DNA of 64,000 nt from Ruegeria sp. THAF57 (GTDB lineage: Bacteria > Pseudomonadota > Alphaproteobacteria > Rhodobacterales > Rhodobacteraceae), in NCBI RefSeq assembly GCF_903914075.1, contig NZ_CAIWNQ010000002.1:372001-436000 (forward strand), given 5' to 3'. A program made the translations under genes and the position numbers. Under the pieces are notes generated by a model. The model was given only the letters and a program-made list of their open reading frames with translations. It ran no database searches and had not been told where the DNA came from. Each line of letters begins with the position of its first letter. Position 1 is the stretch's first letter. Shown piece by piece: positions 43,339 to 52,860 of this stretch.

Positions 43339-44702
43339 CTGCTCTGATCCCCTTCCGGTTTAACCCAGCGCATCAGGAATAGACCCAGAATAAACAACAG
43401 AATGATCGGTGACACCCCCAGACGCGCGCTGCCGGTTGCGGTTGTGGCAATCCCGATCAACAGAGGCGCGGCAAAGGCCGTGGCGCGACCCGACAAACCA
43501 TACAGGCCAAAGCTTTCCACCGGGGCCTTAGGATCGGTGTGACGCACCATCATGGACCGGCTGGCCGATTGCAAAATGCCGCCCATGCCACCAATCAGGA
43601 TGCCGCAGGCAAAGAACACAAGATCCGGCAGGCCCGATCCTTCGGGCAAAGCGATGCCGAAAACCTGCGTCCGGTCCATGGATACGATCGTAACGCAAAC
43701 GAGGATCAGAACCCAGATGCTGACCAAAATGACCGGTTTAGGGCCGTTTTTCTTGTCCAGCTTGCCACCGACCCACGAAAAGGCAGCGGCGGCCAGAACG
43801 CTGACGATCCCGAAGACGCCGATCTTGATGAGATCCCATTCCAGCACCAGCCGGGCGTATACACCGCCAAAGCTGTAAAGCCCGTTCAGCGCATCACGGT
43901 AAAACATCGAAGATCCCAGATAGCTGGCCAAGCTAAGCCGGTGCCGCAGGTTGGAAATCGAATGCGCCAGCAAGCCCAGCGCGTCGCGTATCGAGCCCTG
44001 TTTCTTGGAGGATGACTCGTCCCGCACCCACAGGAAATACGGCACCATGAACAGGATGAACCACCCGGCCGTGAACGGGCCGACGAACCGGGTGCCCTGC
44101 TGCTGCGCCGCATTCAACCCAAAAGCCGGGTCTAGTCCGATCAGCGTCTTGCCGTTGGCCTGCTCGACAAACAAAAGCAGCATGATCGCCAATGAAATCA
44201 GTCCGCCGAAATAGCCGAAGGCAAAGCCCGAGCCGGAAATCTCACCCACTTCCTTGTCGTCGCCCAGATCGGGCAACTGCGAGTTGATGAAGATCAGCGC
44301 ATATTCCGCGCCGACAAACCCAAGGCCAAAGGCCGACAGCATCAGCCACATGTTTGACCCATCCGGCAGCGTGTACCACAGCGCCGCGGACCCCACGACA
44401 TACATGACGGAAAACCCGAAGATCCAAGGGATGCGCCGCCCTGACACATCGGCCATCGCGCCCAAAAGCGGTGCACCAAAGGCGATGATCAACCCGGTGA
44501 TGGTCAGGCAATTCGCCCAAACCGTCTGTGCCCGTGCAGCCGCCGCCTCAGAGTCCAGCCCGGTTCCTGCGAAATACCCCGCCGCAACCCCGGCGAAATA
44601 GGGGCCAAAGACGAAGGTGACCAAAAGGCTGTGATATGGCTGCGTTGCCCAGTCGAAAAACCACCAGCCCCAGATGCGCTTACGCTTGGAAATCTCTGCC
44701 AT
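43335..44702 (-). CDS. MFS transporter, UMF1 family
   Basis: 455 residues with about 12 membrane segments. The N-terminal WWFFDWATQPYHSLLVTFVFGPYF is typical of UMF1/Atg22-like permeases, as are APLLGAMADVSGRR and the C-terminal GLYGLSGRATAFAAPLLIG. The substrate is unknown. Coupling to mepA suggests it could export or recycle a cell-wall-derived product, but this is only positional. It is divergent from the yggT gene. Confidence 0.88.
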   Translation of the reverse strand: MAEISKRKRIWGWWFFDWATQPYHSLLVTFVFGPYFAGVAAGYFAGTGLDSEAAAARAQTVWANCLTITGLIIAFGAPLLGAMADVSGRRIPWIFGFSVMYVVGSAALWYTLPDGSNMWLMLSAFGLGFVGAEYALIFINSQLPDLGDDKEVGEISGSGFAFGYFGGLISLAIMLLLFVEQANGKTLIGLDPAFGLNAAQQQGTRFVGPFTAGWFILFMVPYFLWVRDESSSKKQGSIRDALGLLAHSISNLRHRLSLASYLGSSMFYRDALNGLYSFGGVYARLVLEWDLIKIGVFGIVSVLAAAAFSWVGGKLDKKNGPKPVILVSIWVLILVCVTIVSMDRTQVFGIALPEGSGLPDLVFFACGILIGGMGGILQSASRSMMVRHTDPKAPVESFGLYGLSGRATAFAAPLLIGIATTATGSARLGVSPIILLFILGLFLMRWVKPEGDQSR

Positions 44703-44832
44703 GACTGCCCCTGTTCTTGTTGTTTTTAATAAGACGGGGCTTTGGACCGTTTCGCAAGCGTTCTATTGACCCAGACTTGCTCTTTCGGGCGCGGGCGCTT
44801 ACGTCTCGTCTGACGCAAATACCGGAGGCCCC

Positions 44833-45120
44833 ATGCTGTCACTGATCCAAATCCTGTTGCTGATCCTGGACATTGTCTGGTTCATCATTCTGGCCCATGT
44901 GATCATGAGCTGGCTGATCAACTTTCAGGTTCTCAACCTGCATCAGCAGTTGGTTGCGCAAATCTGGTACGGTCTGAACCGGATACTTGAACCCATCTAC
45001 GGCCCGATCCGCCGGGTTCTGCCGAATATGGGCGGTCTGGACCTGACGCCTCTGGTCGTTCTCGTCGGCGTCTATGCACTGCGGATCATCCTGATCAACA
45101 ATATGGTCTATTTCGTCTGA
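44833..45120 (+). CDS. YggT family membrane protein
   Basis: 95 residues with two membrane regions: ILLLILDIVWFIILAHVIMSWLI and LDLTPLVVLVGVYALRIILI. The conserved central RILEPIYGPIRRVLPNMGGLDLTP is the YggT signature. Roles in osmotic tolerance or in cell division and envelope assembly have been proposed for relatives. It is alone between a divergent MFS gene and recQ. Confidence 0.9.
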   Translation: MLSLIQILLLILDIVWFIILAHVIMSWLINFQVLNLHQQLVAQIWYGLNRILEPIYGPIRRVLPNMGGLDLTPLVVLVGVYALRIILINNMVYFV

Positions 45121-45197
45121 CCTCTTGTTCACCGAATCTTAGTATGTGATTGTCCTGTCATAAGAGCAGATAAACCTTAAAACAGGGCAATCCCCAC

Positions 45198-47237
45198 ATG
45201 TTCGACGCCGCGCCCCTGCTGCGAGATGTCTTTGGATTCGACGACTTCCGACCGGGTCAGGAAGAGATCGTCGATGCCGTGACCGTGGGTGAAAACGTGC
45301 TGGCCATCATGCCGACGGGTGGCGGGAAATCCCTGTGTTTCCAACTGCCTGCTCTGCTTCGCGACGGGGTGACAGTGGTGATCTCGCCTCTGATCGCCCT
45401 AATGCGCGACCAAGTACGGGGCTTGCAAGAGGCCGGGGTTGAGGCTGGTGCGCTGACCTCGGGAAACACGCCCGAAGAAACCGATGCCGTGTGGGAGGCG
45501 CTGGAGGCTGGGCGGCTTAAACTACTTTACATGGCGCCCGAACGTCTGGCCGCCGGGTCGGCACTGGGGATGTTGCGGCGGATCAATGTCAGCCTGATCG
45601 CCGTGGATGAGGCGCATTGCGTCAGCCAATGGGGCCATGATTTCCGCCCGGATTATCTAAGGATCGGAGAGCTGCGGCGCGCGTTGAACGTGCCTCTGGC
45701 CGCCTTTACCGCCACGGCGGATGCCGAAACGCAGGATGAGATTGTCGAGAAGCTGTTCGACGGCACCGAGCCCCGCAAATTTCTGCGCGGATTTGACCGG
45801 CCCAACATCCATCTGACCTTTGCTGCCAAGGACGGTCCACGCAAACAGGTGCTGGATTTCGCCGCCGCGCGCAAAGGGCAATCCGGCATCGTCTATTGCG
45901 GTACCCGCAACAAGACCGAAGTATTAGCGCAGGCCCTGCGCGCCGAGGGGCATTCCGCCTGCCACTATCACGGCGGTATGGACCCCGAGGATCGCCGCAT
46001 CGTCGAAACCCGCTTTGCCCGCGAAGATGGGCTGATCGTCGTCGCCACCGTGGCCTTTGGCATGGGCATCGACAAACCCGATATCCGCTGGGTCGCTCAT
46101 GCGGACCTGCCCAAATCCATCGAGGCCTATTATCAGGAAATCGGCCGCGCCGGGCGCGACGGTGGCCCGGCTGAAACGCTGACTCTGTTCGGCCCCGATG
46201 ACATCCGCCTGCGCCGATCGCAAATCGACGAAGGGCTGGCCCCGCCGGAACGCCGTATGGCCGACCATGCCCGGCTGAATGCTCTGCTGGGGTTGGCCGA
46301 GGCGCTGGCTTGTCGCCGCCAAACCCTGCTGGGGTATTTCGGCGAACAGGCTACGCCCTGCGGCAAATGCGATCTGTGCGATACCCCGCCCGAGGTGTTC
46401 GACGGCACCACCCCCGTTCGCATGGCCCTATCCGCCATCCTGCGCACCGAGGAATGGTTCGGTTCGGGTCATTTGATCGACATTCTTCTGGCCAATGAAA
46501 CTGACAAGGTTCGGGCGAGGCGTCATGATGCGCTGTCCACATGGGGCATCGGCAAGGACTGGTCCCGCCCGCAATGGCAGGCAATTTTCCGGCAGATGAT
46601 GGGGCATGATCTGGTTCGTCCCGATCCTGACCGCCACGGCGCGTTGCGCATGACCGAGGCCGCCAAACCGATCCTGAAGGGCGAGGCGCAGATTAACTTG
46701 CGCAAGGACACGATCCGCAAAGCCACTCGCCGCCCTGCCGTCAAGGCGATGGTGGCCGAAGAGGACGCGCCGCTGCTGTCGGCGTTGAAAGCGAAACGCC
46801 GCGCACTGGCGGAATCGCAGCGGGTACCGGCCTATGTGATCTTCCCTGACCGCACCCTGATCGAGATGGCCGAGACCCGACCCATGACGTTGGACGACAT
46901 GGCCCGGATCGGCGGCGTGGGGGCAAAAAAGCTGGAACGCTACGGCGATACGTTCCTTGAGGTGATCGCAGGCGAAGCCGCCGCGCTGCACCCCGCCCGC
47001 CGCAAACTGGCCGGACGCGATCAGGGTGAGATTTTCGATCAGCTTCTGGCAGTTCAGAACGATCTGGCGCGCGGGCCGGAGGGGATCGACAAACAGCTGA
47101 CCTGCTCGGCCTCACAACTGGCCAAGGTGGCGCAACTGCGCCCAGGCGATCAGCGCGGGTTGGAACAGGTGCTAGGCGATCGTCGCCACGAAAGGTTTGG
47201 GGCCGCCTTTCTGGACGTGCTGGCACAGGCAGGCTAG
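45198..47237 (+). CDS. recQ: ATP-dependent DNA helicase RecQ
   Basis: 679 residues. Motif I MPTGGGKSLCFQLPAL, DEAHCVSQWGHDFRPDY, and motif VI QEIGRAGRDGGPAE define the helicase core. Then come a zinc site (CGKCDLC), a winged-helix RQC region and an HRDC domain (RVPAYVIFPDRTLIEMAETRP, about 530-600). A further 70-80 residues after the first HRDC look like a second, degenerate HRDC-like unit. It unwinds DNA at stalled forks and in recombination. Confidence 0.95.
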   Translation: MFDAAPLLRDVFGFDDFRPGQEEIVDAVTVGENVLAIMPTGGGKSLCFQLPALLRDGVTVVISPLIALMRDQVRGLQEAGVEAGALTSGNTPEETDAVWEALEAGRLKLLYMAPERLAAGSALGMLRRINVSLIAVDEAHCVSQWGHDFRPDYLRIGELRRALNVPLAAFTATADAETQDEIVEKLFDGTEPRKFLRGFDRPNIHLTFAAKDGPRKQVLDFAAARKGQSGIVYCGTRNKTEVLAQALRAEGHSACHYHGGMDPEDRRIVETRFAREDGLIVVATVAFGMGIDKPDIRWVAHADLPKSIEAYYQEIGRAGRDGGPAETLTLFGPDDIRLRRSQIDEGLAPPERRMADHARLNALLGLAEALACRRQTLLGYFGEQATPCGKCDLCDTPPEVFDGTTPVRMALSAILRTEEWFGSGHLIDILLANETDKVRARRHDALSTWGIGKDWSRPQWQAIFRQMMGHDLVRPDPDRHGALRMTEAAKPILKGEAQINLRKDTIRKATRRPAVKAMVAEEDAPLLSALKAKRRALAESQRVPAYVIFPDRTLIEMAETRPMTLDDMARIGGVGAKKLERYGDTFLEVIAGEAAALHPARRKLAGRDQGEIFDQLLAVQNDLARGPEGIDKQLTCSASQLAKVAQLRPGDQRGLEQVLGDRRHERFGAAFLDVLAQAG

Positions 47238-47270
47238 ATACGCCCTATCAGGCAAGAAAAGAGGGCGGAT

Positions 47271-48041
47271 ATGCTGGTAGTGATTTCCCCGGCCAAGCGG
47301 CTGGACTGGGCCGAACGCGATGTGGCGGTCACTCAACCCGATTTTCAGGACGACGCGATCCGCCTATCGAAAACCGCCCGCAACCTCACGCTTGGCGATC
47401 TGAAAAAGCTGATGGACCTCAGCGACGATCTGGCCCGCCTGAACCGCGACCGGTATCGCGCGTTTTCTGACGCGCCCGAGGCCGATCTGACCCGCCCCGC
47501 CGCGCTGGCCTTTGCCGGGGACACCTATCAGGGGCTCGAGGCCGCATCGCTGGACACCGATGAAATGGCCTGGGCGCAGGATCACCTGCGGATTCTGTCG
47601 GGGCTTTACGGCGTGCTGCGCCCCCTGGACGCCATTCAGGCCTACCGGCTTGAGATGGGTAGCAAGCTGAAGACCCGACGCGGTAAGAACCTGTATGAGT
47701 ACTGGCGCGACCAGCTCAGTAAGGCGCTGAACGCACAAGGCGCGCAGATCGAGACAGACATTCTGGTGAATTGCGCCAGTCAGGAGTACTTTGGCGCTGT
47801 CGATCCAAAGGCACTTAAGCTGCGTGTGATCACACCTGTGTTCATGGAGGACAAAGCAGGCACCCCCAAAATCGTCAGCTTCTTTGCCAAGAAAGCACGC
47901 GGCGCGATGGCACGATACATCGTACAGCACCGCCTGACCGATCCTGCGGGGCTGTTGGATTTCGACACCGGCGGCTATGCACACCGGCCCGAGTTGTCGA
48001 CCGAGGACAAACCCGTCTTCGTGCGTCCCTATCAGGCCTGA
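47271..48041 (+). CDS. yaaA: Peroxide stress protein YaaA
   Basis: 256 residues, ATG with GAGGG upstream. The DUF328 pattern is complete: VISPAKRLDW at the N-terminus, LMDLSDDLARLNRDRYRAF, LSGLYGVLRPLDAIQAYRLEMG, and KARGAMARYIVQHRL. YaaA limits free iron under hydrogen peroxide stress in E. coli. It follows recQ after 33 bases, so both may share a transcript, and it overlaps the end of the opposing VOC gene by 10 bases. Confidence 0.94.
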   Translation: MLVVISPAKRLDWAERDVAVTQPDFQDDAIRLSKTARNLTLGDLKKLMDLSDDLARLNRDRYRAFSDAPEADLTRPAALAFAGDTYQGLEAASLDTDEMAWAQDHLRILSGLYGVLRPLDAIQAYRLEMGSKLKTRRGKNLYEYWRDQLSKALNAQGAQIETDILVNCASQEYFGAVDPKALKLRVITPVFMEDKAGTPKIVSFFAKKARGAMARYIVQHRLTDPAGLLDFDTGGYAHRPELSTEDKPVFVRPYQA

Positions 48042-48493
48042 GCCAGCATTGACCGGTCGTAAGCGACCAGTTCAACCGTGTTGCCCTCGGGGTCTTCGGT
48101 GAAAATCCCGCGCCAGCCAATCCAGTCGAATTGCTCAACCCGGTAGGACTGACCAATTTGTTCATACCAACGCATGACAGCGTCCTGTTCTTCGAAAGGC
48201 AGCGACAGGGCGATGTGATGCAAAGCCGACGCGCCGCCGGTCACCGGGGATTGATCACCTGTGGGATGCAAGCCCGGACGCGGCGCGGCTGTATGGTGGA
48301 ACAGGGCCAGAACCTGGGTATGCCCGCCGAAACCCTGCGCGATCTCAAAGAAAACGATCGCGCTGTCATGGTCGCCGCTGAGACGCCGCAATCCGATCAC
48401 TGTTTCATAAAACTCGACCATCGCCGGCATATCGGCGCATCGGATGGCAATCTCGCCCAGCGCGCGAGGCTGAAAACCACGTTCATTTGACAT
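48032..48493 (-). CDS. VOC (glyoxalase/dioxygenase-fold) family protein
   Basis: 153 residues with two beta-alpha-beta-beta-beta modules. LGEIAIRCADMPAMVEFYETVIGLRRL opens the first and LHHIALSLPFEEQDAVMRWYEQIG the second; the end is FTEDPEGNTVELVAYD with a metal-ligand Glu. This is the glyoxalase/bleomycin-resistance superfamily. The substrate is not predictable. It overlaps yaaA at the 3' end. Confidence 0.9.
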   Translation of the reverse strand: MSNERGFQPRALGEIAIRCADMPAMVEFYETVIGLRRLSGDHDSAIVFFEIAQGFGGHTQVLALFHHTAAPRPGLHPTGDQSPVTGGASALHHIALSLPFEEQDAVMRWYEQIGQSYRVEQFDWIGWRGIFTEDPEGNTVELVAYDRSMLAQA

Positions 48494-48511
48494 GCGTTCA
48501 GCCTAATTGGG

Positions 48512-50719
48512 TTATGGCTGTCCGGCAACGATTGCCTGCGTGCCCTCGGGTTGATGCGACAGGATCGCTTGATGGATTTTCTGTTTTTGCAGAGGTTTGG
48601 TCAGGTAGTGGTCCAAGCCTGCCGACAAAATCCCATGGTCATCCCCTGACATCGCATGCGCGGTCAGTGCGACGATCGGAACATGGCGGCCTGTCTCAAT
48701 CTCGCGCCGCCGAATTTCACCGGTGGCCTGCTTTCCGTCCATTTTCGGCATGGAAATATCCATGAAGATCAGGTCCGGGTCGAATTCACGATGGGCATCC
48801 ACGGCATCAAGTCCATTTCCGGCAAACCGCAGTTCGATGTTCAGATCCTTAACCATTTTCTTCAAGATCAGTTGGTTTGTCCGGTTATCTTCGGCCGCCA
48901 GAACCCGCATCAAGCGCCCGCCCGTCTGCGCGTTCGGGTGTTTAGGTTCCGCGCCTTCCGGTGCAGCTTTTTCTGCGGGTTCGGCCGGTGTTTCCTGACC
49001 AAGAGCGGTCAGGTGCGTATATAGTTCAGCCCGGGGAATGGGTTTTTGCAGAACGCCTTCGATCAGATGTCGAGCCGGGTTTGCGTGGATGACGGCAGGA
49101 TTGGCCGACATCACCACAACCGGCAGTTCGCCCCACCCGCGATCTTTAAGGATAGTCGCCAATTCCAGCCCATCCATATCCGGCAGGTCGTGATCACACA
49201 AAAGCAGTTCAACGGTATCGTCAACTGCGGCCAAAGCCTCTCCACCAGACGAACACACCGTGACACGCGATCCCAGCCGGCCGAGCTGCTTGGACAGGAT
49301 GGCCCGATTGACCGCCAAATCCTCGACAACCATCACGTGATGCAGACCCCCACCCAGATCCGGAGGGGCAGGCTGAACGCCTTCAACGGTCGGCATCGAC
49401 ACGCGGAACCCGAAACACGACCCACGCCCCGGTTCGCTTTCTACCCAGATCGTACCGCCCATCAGCGTGATCAGACGTTTTGTGATAGCCAGCCCCAGCC
49501 CGGTTCCTTCGAACTGGCGGTTGCGTTCATCTTCGACCTGATTGAACTCACCAAATATGTGGTCGATCTTTTCCGGTTCGATCCCGATCCCAGTGTCTTC
49601 GATCGCCACGTGTATATCGCAGGTCTTGGTATCGGTATTGGGCACCCCGGTAACGCGGATCAGAACATGGCCGTTGGCGGTGAATTTCACCGCATTGCCC
49701 ACCAGATTCGTCAGAACCTGGCGAACACGGCCCGGATCACCAACAAATAGCGTTGGCAGAAACAGGTCATAGTCCACCAACAGCGTCAGCCCCTTGTCGC
49801 GGACACTTGGCTGCAACAGCATCGCAACCTCAAGAATACAGCGCTCAAAGTCGAACTGTTCGGGGTGCAGGATCAGCTTGTCCGCCTCGATCTTGGAATA
49901 GTCGAGAACGTCATTGATGATGACCAGCAACGCCTCACCCGAGTTGCGGATCGTGTTAAGATAGAGCCTTTGTTCCTCGTCCAGAGGGGTTTCAGTCAGC
50001 AGGTCAGTCATCCCGACAATACCGTTCATCGGGGTGCGTATCTCATGGCTCATATTGGCCAGAAATGCGGACTTGGCGCGGTTTGCTGCTTCGGCCCGTT
50101 CGCGCGCGGCCGTCAATTCGGCCTCATGCCGGACCGAGGCCGAGATGTTCAGCGCCAGACTTACAACATCGCCACCATTGCCCCGCTGGTCGATCAGCTT
50201 CACATAATGACCATTCCACAGGCGGATAACTTCCGCGTTGGGATGCGGTTGTGACCAACGCTCCAGCATCCTTTGGATCCAGTCCGGTGCAGCCTCGGAT
50301 CGCAGATCAATCAGCCCCTCAGCGGCCAAAATCTCAAGTATCCGTGGATATGCGACGCCCGGCGCAACTTCGTCGATCCCATCAAACAAACTAAGGTAGG
50401 CCGTATTCGCTCCGATCAGGCGGTTATCGCCGTCAAAAAACGCGAAACCGTCCTGAAACGTCTGAATCGAATGCCATAACCGTCGTTCCGCCACTTCGAT
50501 CTTGGCTTTGGCCAGCGTCAGGTCGGATTTGACCTTTTCGTTCTCACCCCGAACCGTTTCCACCTCGGCCTGGGTTTCGCCGATGCGCTTGGTCAGGGCC
50601 ATTGCATGCAGGCCCAGCTTGCGGTTGGCGGCGGACAATTCGGCCTGCTTCATTTCCAAAAGACGCTCTGCCGCCAAACGTGCGCGTCGTTCCTGTGCCA
50701 GTTTTATTGCAAGACTCAT
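48512..50719 (-). CDS. Orphan hybrid histidine kinase with two receiver domains
   Basis: 735 residues, no membrane segment. An N-terminal coiled coil (about 1-75) precedes a PAS domain ([19 protein letters not shown], about 88-200). The HisKA helix has phosphoacceptor His in [14 protein letters not shown] (about 228). The ATPase domain contains [12 protein letters not shown] and [12 protein letters not shown]1 (Asp in [13 protein letters not shown]) and REC2 (Asp in [13 protein letters not shown], about 650) follow. No cognate regulator, HPt or H-NOX gene adjoins, so the phosphorelay partner is elsewhere. A cytosolic signal is likely. Confidence 0.92.
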   Translation of the reverse strand: MSLAIKLAQERRARLAAERLLEMKQAELSAANRKLGLHAMALTKRIGETQAEVETVRGENEKVKSDLTLAKAKIEVAERRLWHSIQTFQDGFAFFDGDNRLIGANTAYLSLFDGIDEVAPGVAYPRILEILAAEGLIDLRSEAAPDWIQRMLERWSQPHPNAEVIRLWNGHYVKLIDQRGNGGDVVSLALNISASVRHEAELTAARERAEAANRAKSAFLANMSHEIRTPMNGIVGMTDLLTETPLDEEQRLYLNTIRNSGEALLVIINDVLDYSKIEADKLILHPEQFDFERCILEVAMLLQPSVRDKGLTLLVDYDLFLPTLFVGDPGRVRQVLTNLVGNAVKFTANGHVLIRVTGVPNTDTKTCDIHVAIEDTGIGIEPEKIDHIFGEFNQVEDERNRQFEGTGLGLAITKRLITLMGGTIWVESEPGRGSCFGFRVSMPTVEGVQPAPPDLGGGLHHVMVVEDLAVNRAILSKQLGRLGSRVTVCSSGGEALAAVDDTVELLLCDHDLPDMDGLELATILKDRGWGELPVVVMSANPAVIHANPARHLIEGVLQKPIPRAELYTHLTALGQETPAEPAEKAAPEGAEPKHPNAQTGGRLMRVLAAEDNRTNQLILKKMVKDLNIELRFAGNGLDAVDAHREFDPDLIFMDISMPKMDGKQATGEIRRREIETGRHVPIVALTAHAMSGDDHGILSAGLDHYLTKPLQKQKIHQAILSHQPEGTQAIVAGQP

Positions 50720-50817
50720 CTTTGGTGATCCCGGACTAACCCGGGATCAACATCCAGCCAGAGCATGAAGAAGTGTTTAAGCGCTTACCGGGCGGCTCGG
50801 ATCACTGGCGCGGGCCG

Positions 50818-52860
50818 TCAGCGACGCCCCTCGCGCAACCAACCGCCCAGCAGGAAGCCCCCCGCCAGAAGCAGCACCAACCACGGCGGCAGCAAACCGG
50901 CCTGCGTGACGTCCCGGGTTTCATAAGCGTCGCGCGGCGTCAGGCCAATCCAGCCGCGTCCGGATGTCGGTCGTCCCGCACGCACATTGCGGATGGCGGG
51001 CAGACCGTCCTCCAGCCTGATCGCCCCACCGCGCAACTCGGCCAGCAGCGGATCCAGAACGTCCGAGGTTGCGATGGTGCGCTCAAATTCTTTCGGGGCG
51101 GCCGGACCTAACCCGATAACGGCGGACAACTCGCCTTCCTGCAAACGGTAAAGTCCGATTTCCGGCCCGAAATACTGCGCCTCGAACCGGCCGGGAGAAA
51201 TCATGTCGAGCGTGATGTCCAGCGTTTCCCCATTCGGGCGCGTGACCGTAACTGGACCGACCTCATCCTCAAGGGTCTGCCGAATGATCCGCATGATCTG
51301 GCCGTTGGCTTCGGCCCACAGCGCTTCTTCCTCAAGCTCGGGTTCTTTCATCATCCAATGCGCCAGCCGGCGCAGCAGTTCAAGCTGCGGCCCGCCCCCC
51401 TCGAACCCGCGGCTCCAAAGCCACGCGTGATCCGAGGCCAGCATTGCCACGCGGCCTTCACCCACACGATCAAGAACCAACAACGGTCTGTCTTCAATTC
51501 CGGTCATCAGCAACTCGCCCGAGCGGTGCTTTACGTCGATCTGGCGCAACCACGCGCCCCATTGTTCGGAATCGCCAAGATCAGTCGTAACCGGGTGGCG
51601 ATGCCCCAGATCGGTCACCATCGGGACAAAGCGTTCCTCGATCACCCGCGCGGTTGGTTGCGCAGGCAGGATTGGCGCCAGGGGCGAGCGAAAGATACTG
51701 TCCGCGCTGGCAAAGTCAGGCCCGGCCGCGATCAGGACGGCACCGCCGTCGTTGATATAGTTGTTGACGTTATCCAGATAGATCGCAGGCAAAATGCCGC
51801 GCCTCTTGTAACGGTCAAAGATGATCAGATCAAAATCGTTGATCTTTTCCAGAAACAGCTCTCGAGTTGGGAACGCGATCAGCGACAACTCATCCACCGG
51901 AACGCCGTCCTGTTTCTCAGGTGGCCGCAGGATCGTGAAATGCACCAGATCGACCGAGCTGTCAGACTTCAGCAGGTTGCGCCATGTCCGCCCGCCCGGA
52001 TGCGGCTCGCCCGATACCAGCAGCACGCGCAAACGATCGCGAACACCGTTCATCTGGATCAGCGCCGTATTGTTTCGGTCTGTCAGTTCGCCTTCGGCTT
52101 CGGGCACCGTGAATTGAATGACATTACGCCCGCCATGAGGCAGGCTGACGGGCAATTCCACGTCGACACCGATAGGGATCGAGAATTGTTGCGGCTCGGC
52201 CCCGTCGACCGAGATTTCAAGAGGCGCGTTGGTCGCGCCAGTAGGGGCCGCACCGCTATCTTCTACACGCAGGGTCAGGGTAACCGGCTCACCAATAATG
52301 GCAAAGGCCGGGGCATTGCGCACAATTAGGCGGCGGTCCCAGTCGGTGGCGCGCCCGGTTTGCAGCAAATGCATCGGCGCTGGCAGATCGGGTGCCTGAT
52401 CTGCATCGTGCACAATCCCGTCGGATACCACGAGAATTCCGGCGATCCGCGCGCGCGGTTCCTCAGCCAACGCCTCGTTCAGCGCAGCCATGACCTGCGT
52501 ACCTTCGTCGCCGTCACCATCACCGACTTTGATCCGGCGCAGCTCGGTATTGTCGCGCGACTCGATCTCGGCCGCCAGTTCTTCGGCTGCCAGCGCAGTC
52601 TGCTCGGCGCGGTCTGAAAGGGTCTGACTGGCGCTTTCATCCTCGATCATCAACACGATGTCTGTCAGGGGCGCGCGGTCCTCGATCTGGTAGACCGGAC
52701 CAGCCAGCGCCCCGATCACGACAAGGGCCGCCAAACCGCGCAGGGCCCAACCGGACAGACCCCGCCAAAGGGCCAGAACCACCCCGGCAAGGGCAATCGC
52801 GGCAACGGTGGCCAGAACGGGCCACGGGATCAGGGGATCAAAGATAACGGTTCCTGTCAT
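50818..52860 (-). CDS. Membrane protein of the MoxR operon, glutamine-amidotransferase-like fold
   Basis: 680 residues. Two N-terminal membrane segments (VLATVAAIALAGVVLALW and GLAALVVIGALAGPVYQI) lead into a vWA-like region with DIVLMIEDESASQTLSD (about 66-83). A later part resembles class-I glutamine amidotransferase-like folds (RLRVLLVSGEPHPGGR, FDLIIFDRYKR, GGAVLIAAGPDF), and a C-terminal membrane helix (PPWLVLLLAGGFLLGGWL) ends the protein. It is the last of four coupled genes (ATGA overlap with the DUF4159 gene). No catalytic triad is evident, so it is probably structural or binding. Confidence 0.85.
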   Translation of the reverse strand: MTGTVIFDPLIPWPVLATVAAIALAGVVLALWRGLSGWALRGLAALVVIGALAGPVYQIEDRAPLTDIVLMIEDESASQTLSDRAEQTALAAEELAAEIESRDNTELRRIKVGDGDGDEGTQVMAALNEALAEEPRARIAGILVVSDGIVHDADQAPDLPAPMHLLQTGRATDWDRRLIVRNAPAFAIIGEPVTLTLRVEDSGAAPTGATNAPLEISVDGAEPQQFSIPIGVDVELPVSLPHGGRNVIQFTVPEAEGELTDRNNTALIQMNGVRDRLRVLLVSGEPHPGGRTWRNLLKSDSSVDLVHFTILRPPEKQDGVPVDELSLIAFPTRELFLEKINDFDLIIFDRYKRRGILPAIYLDNVNNYINDGGAVLIAAGPDFASADSIFRSPLAPILPAQPTARVIEERFVPMVTDLGHRHPVTTDLGDSEQWGAWLRQIDVKHRSGELLMTGIEDRPLLVLDRVGEGRVAMLASDHAWLWSRGFEGGGPQLELLRRLAHWMMKEPELEEEALWAEANGQIMRIIRQTLEDEVGPVTVTRPNGETLDITLDMISPGRFEAQYFGPEIGLYRLQEGELSAVIGLGPAAPKEFERTIATSDVLDPLLAELRGGAIRLEDGLPAIRNVRAGRPTSGRGWIGLTPRDAYETRDVTQAGLLPPWLVLLLAGGFLLGGWLREGRR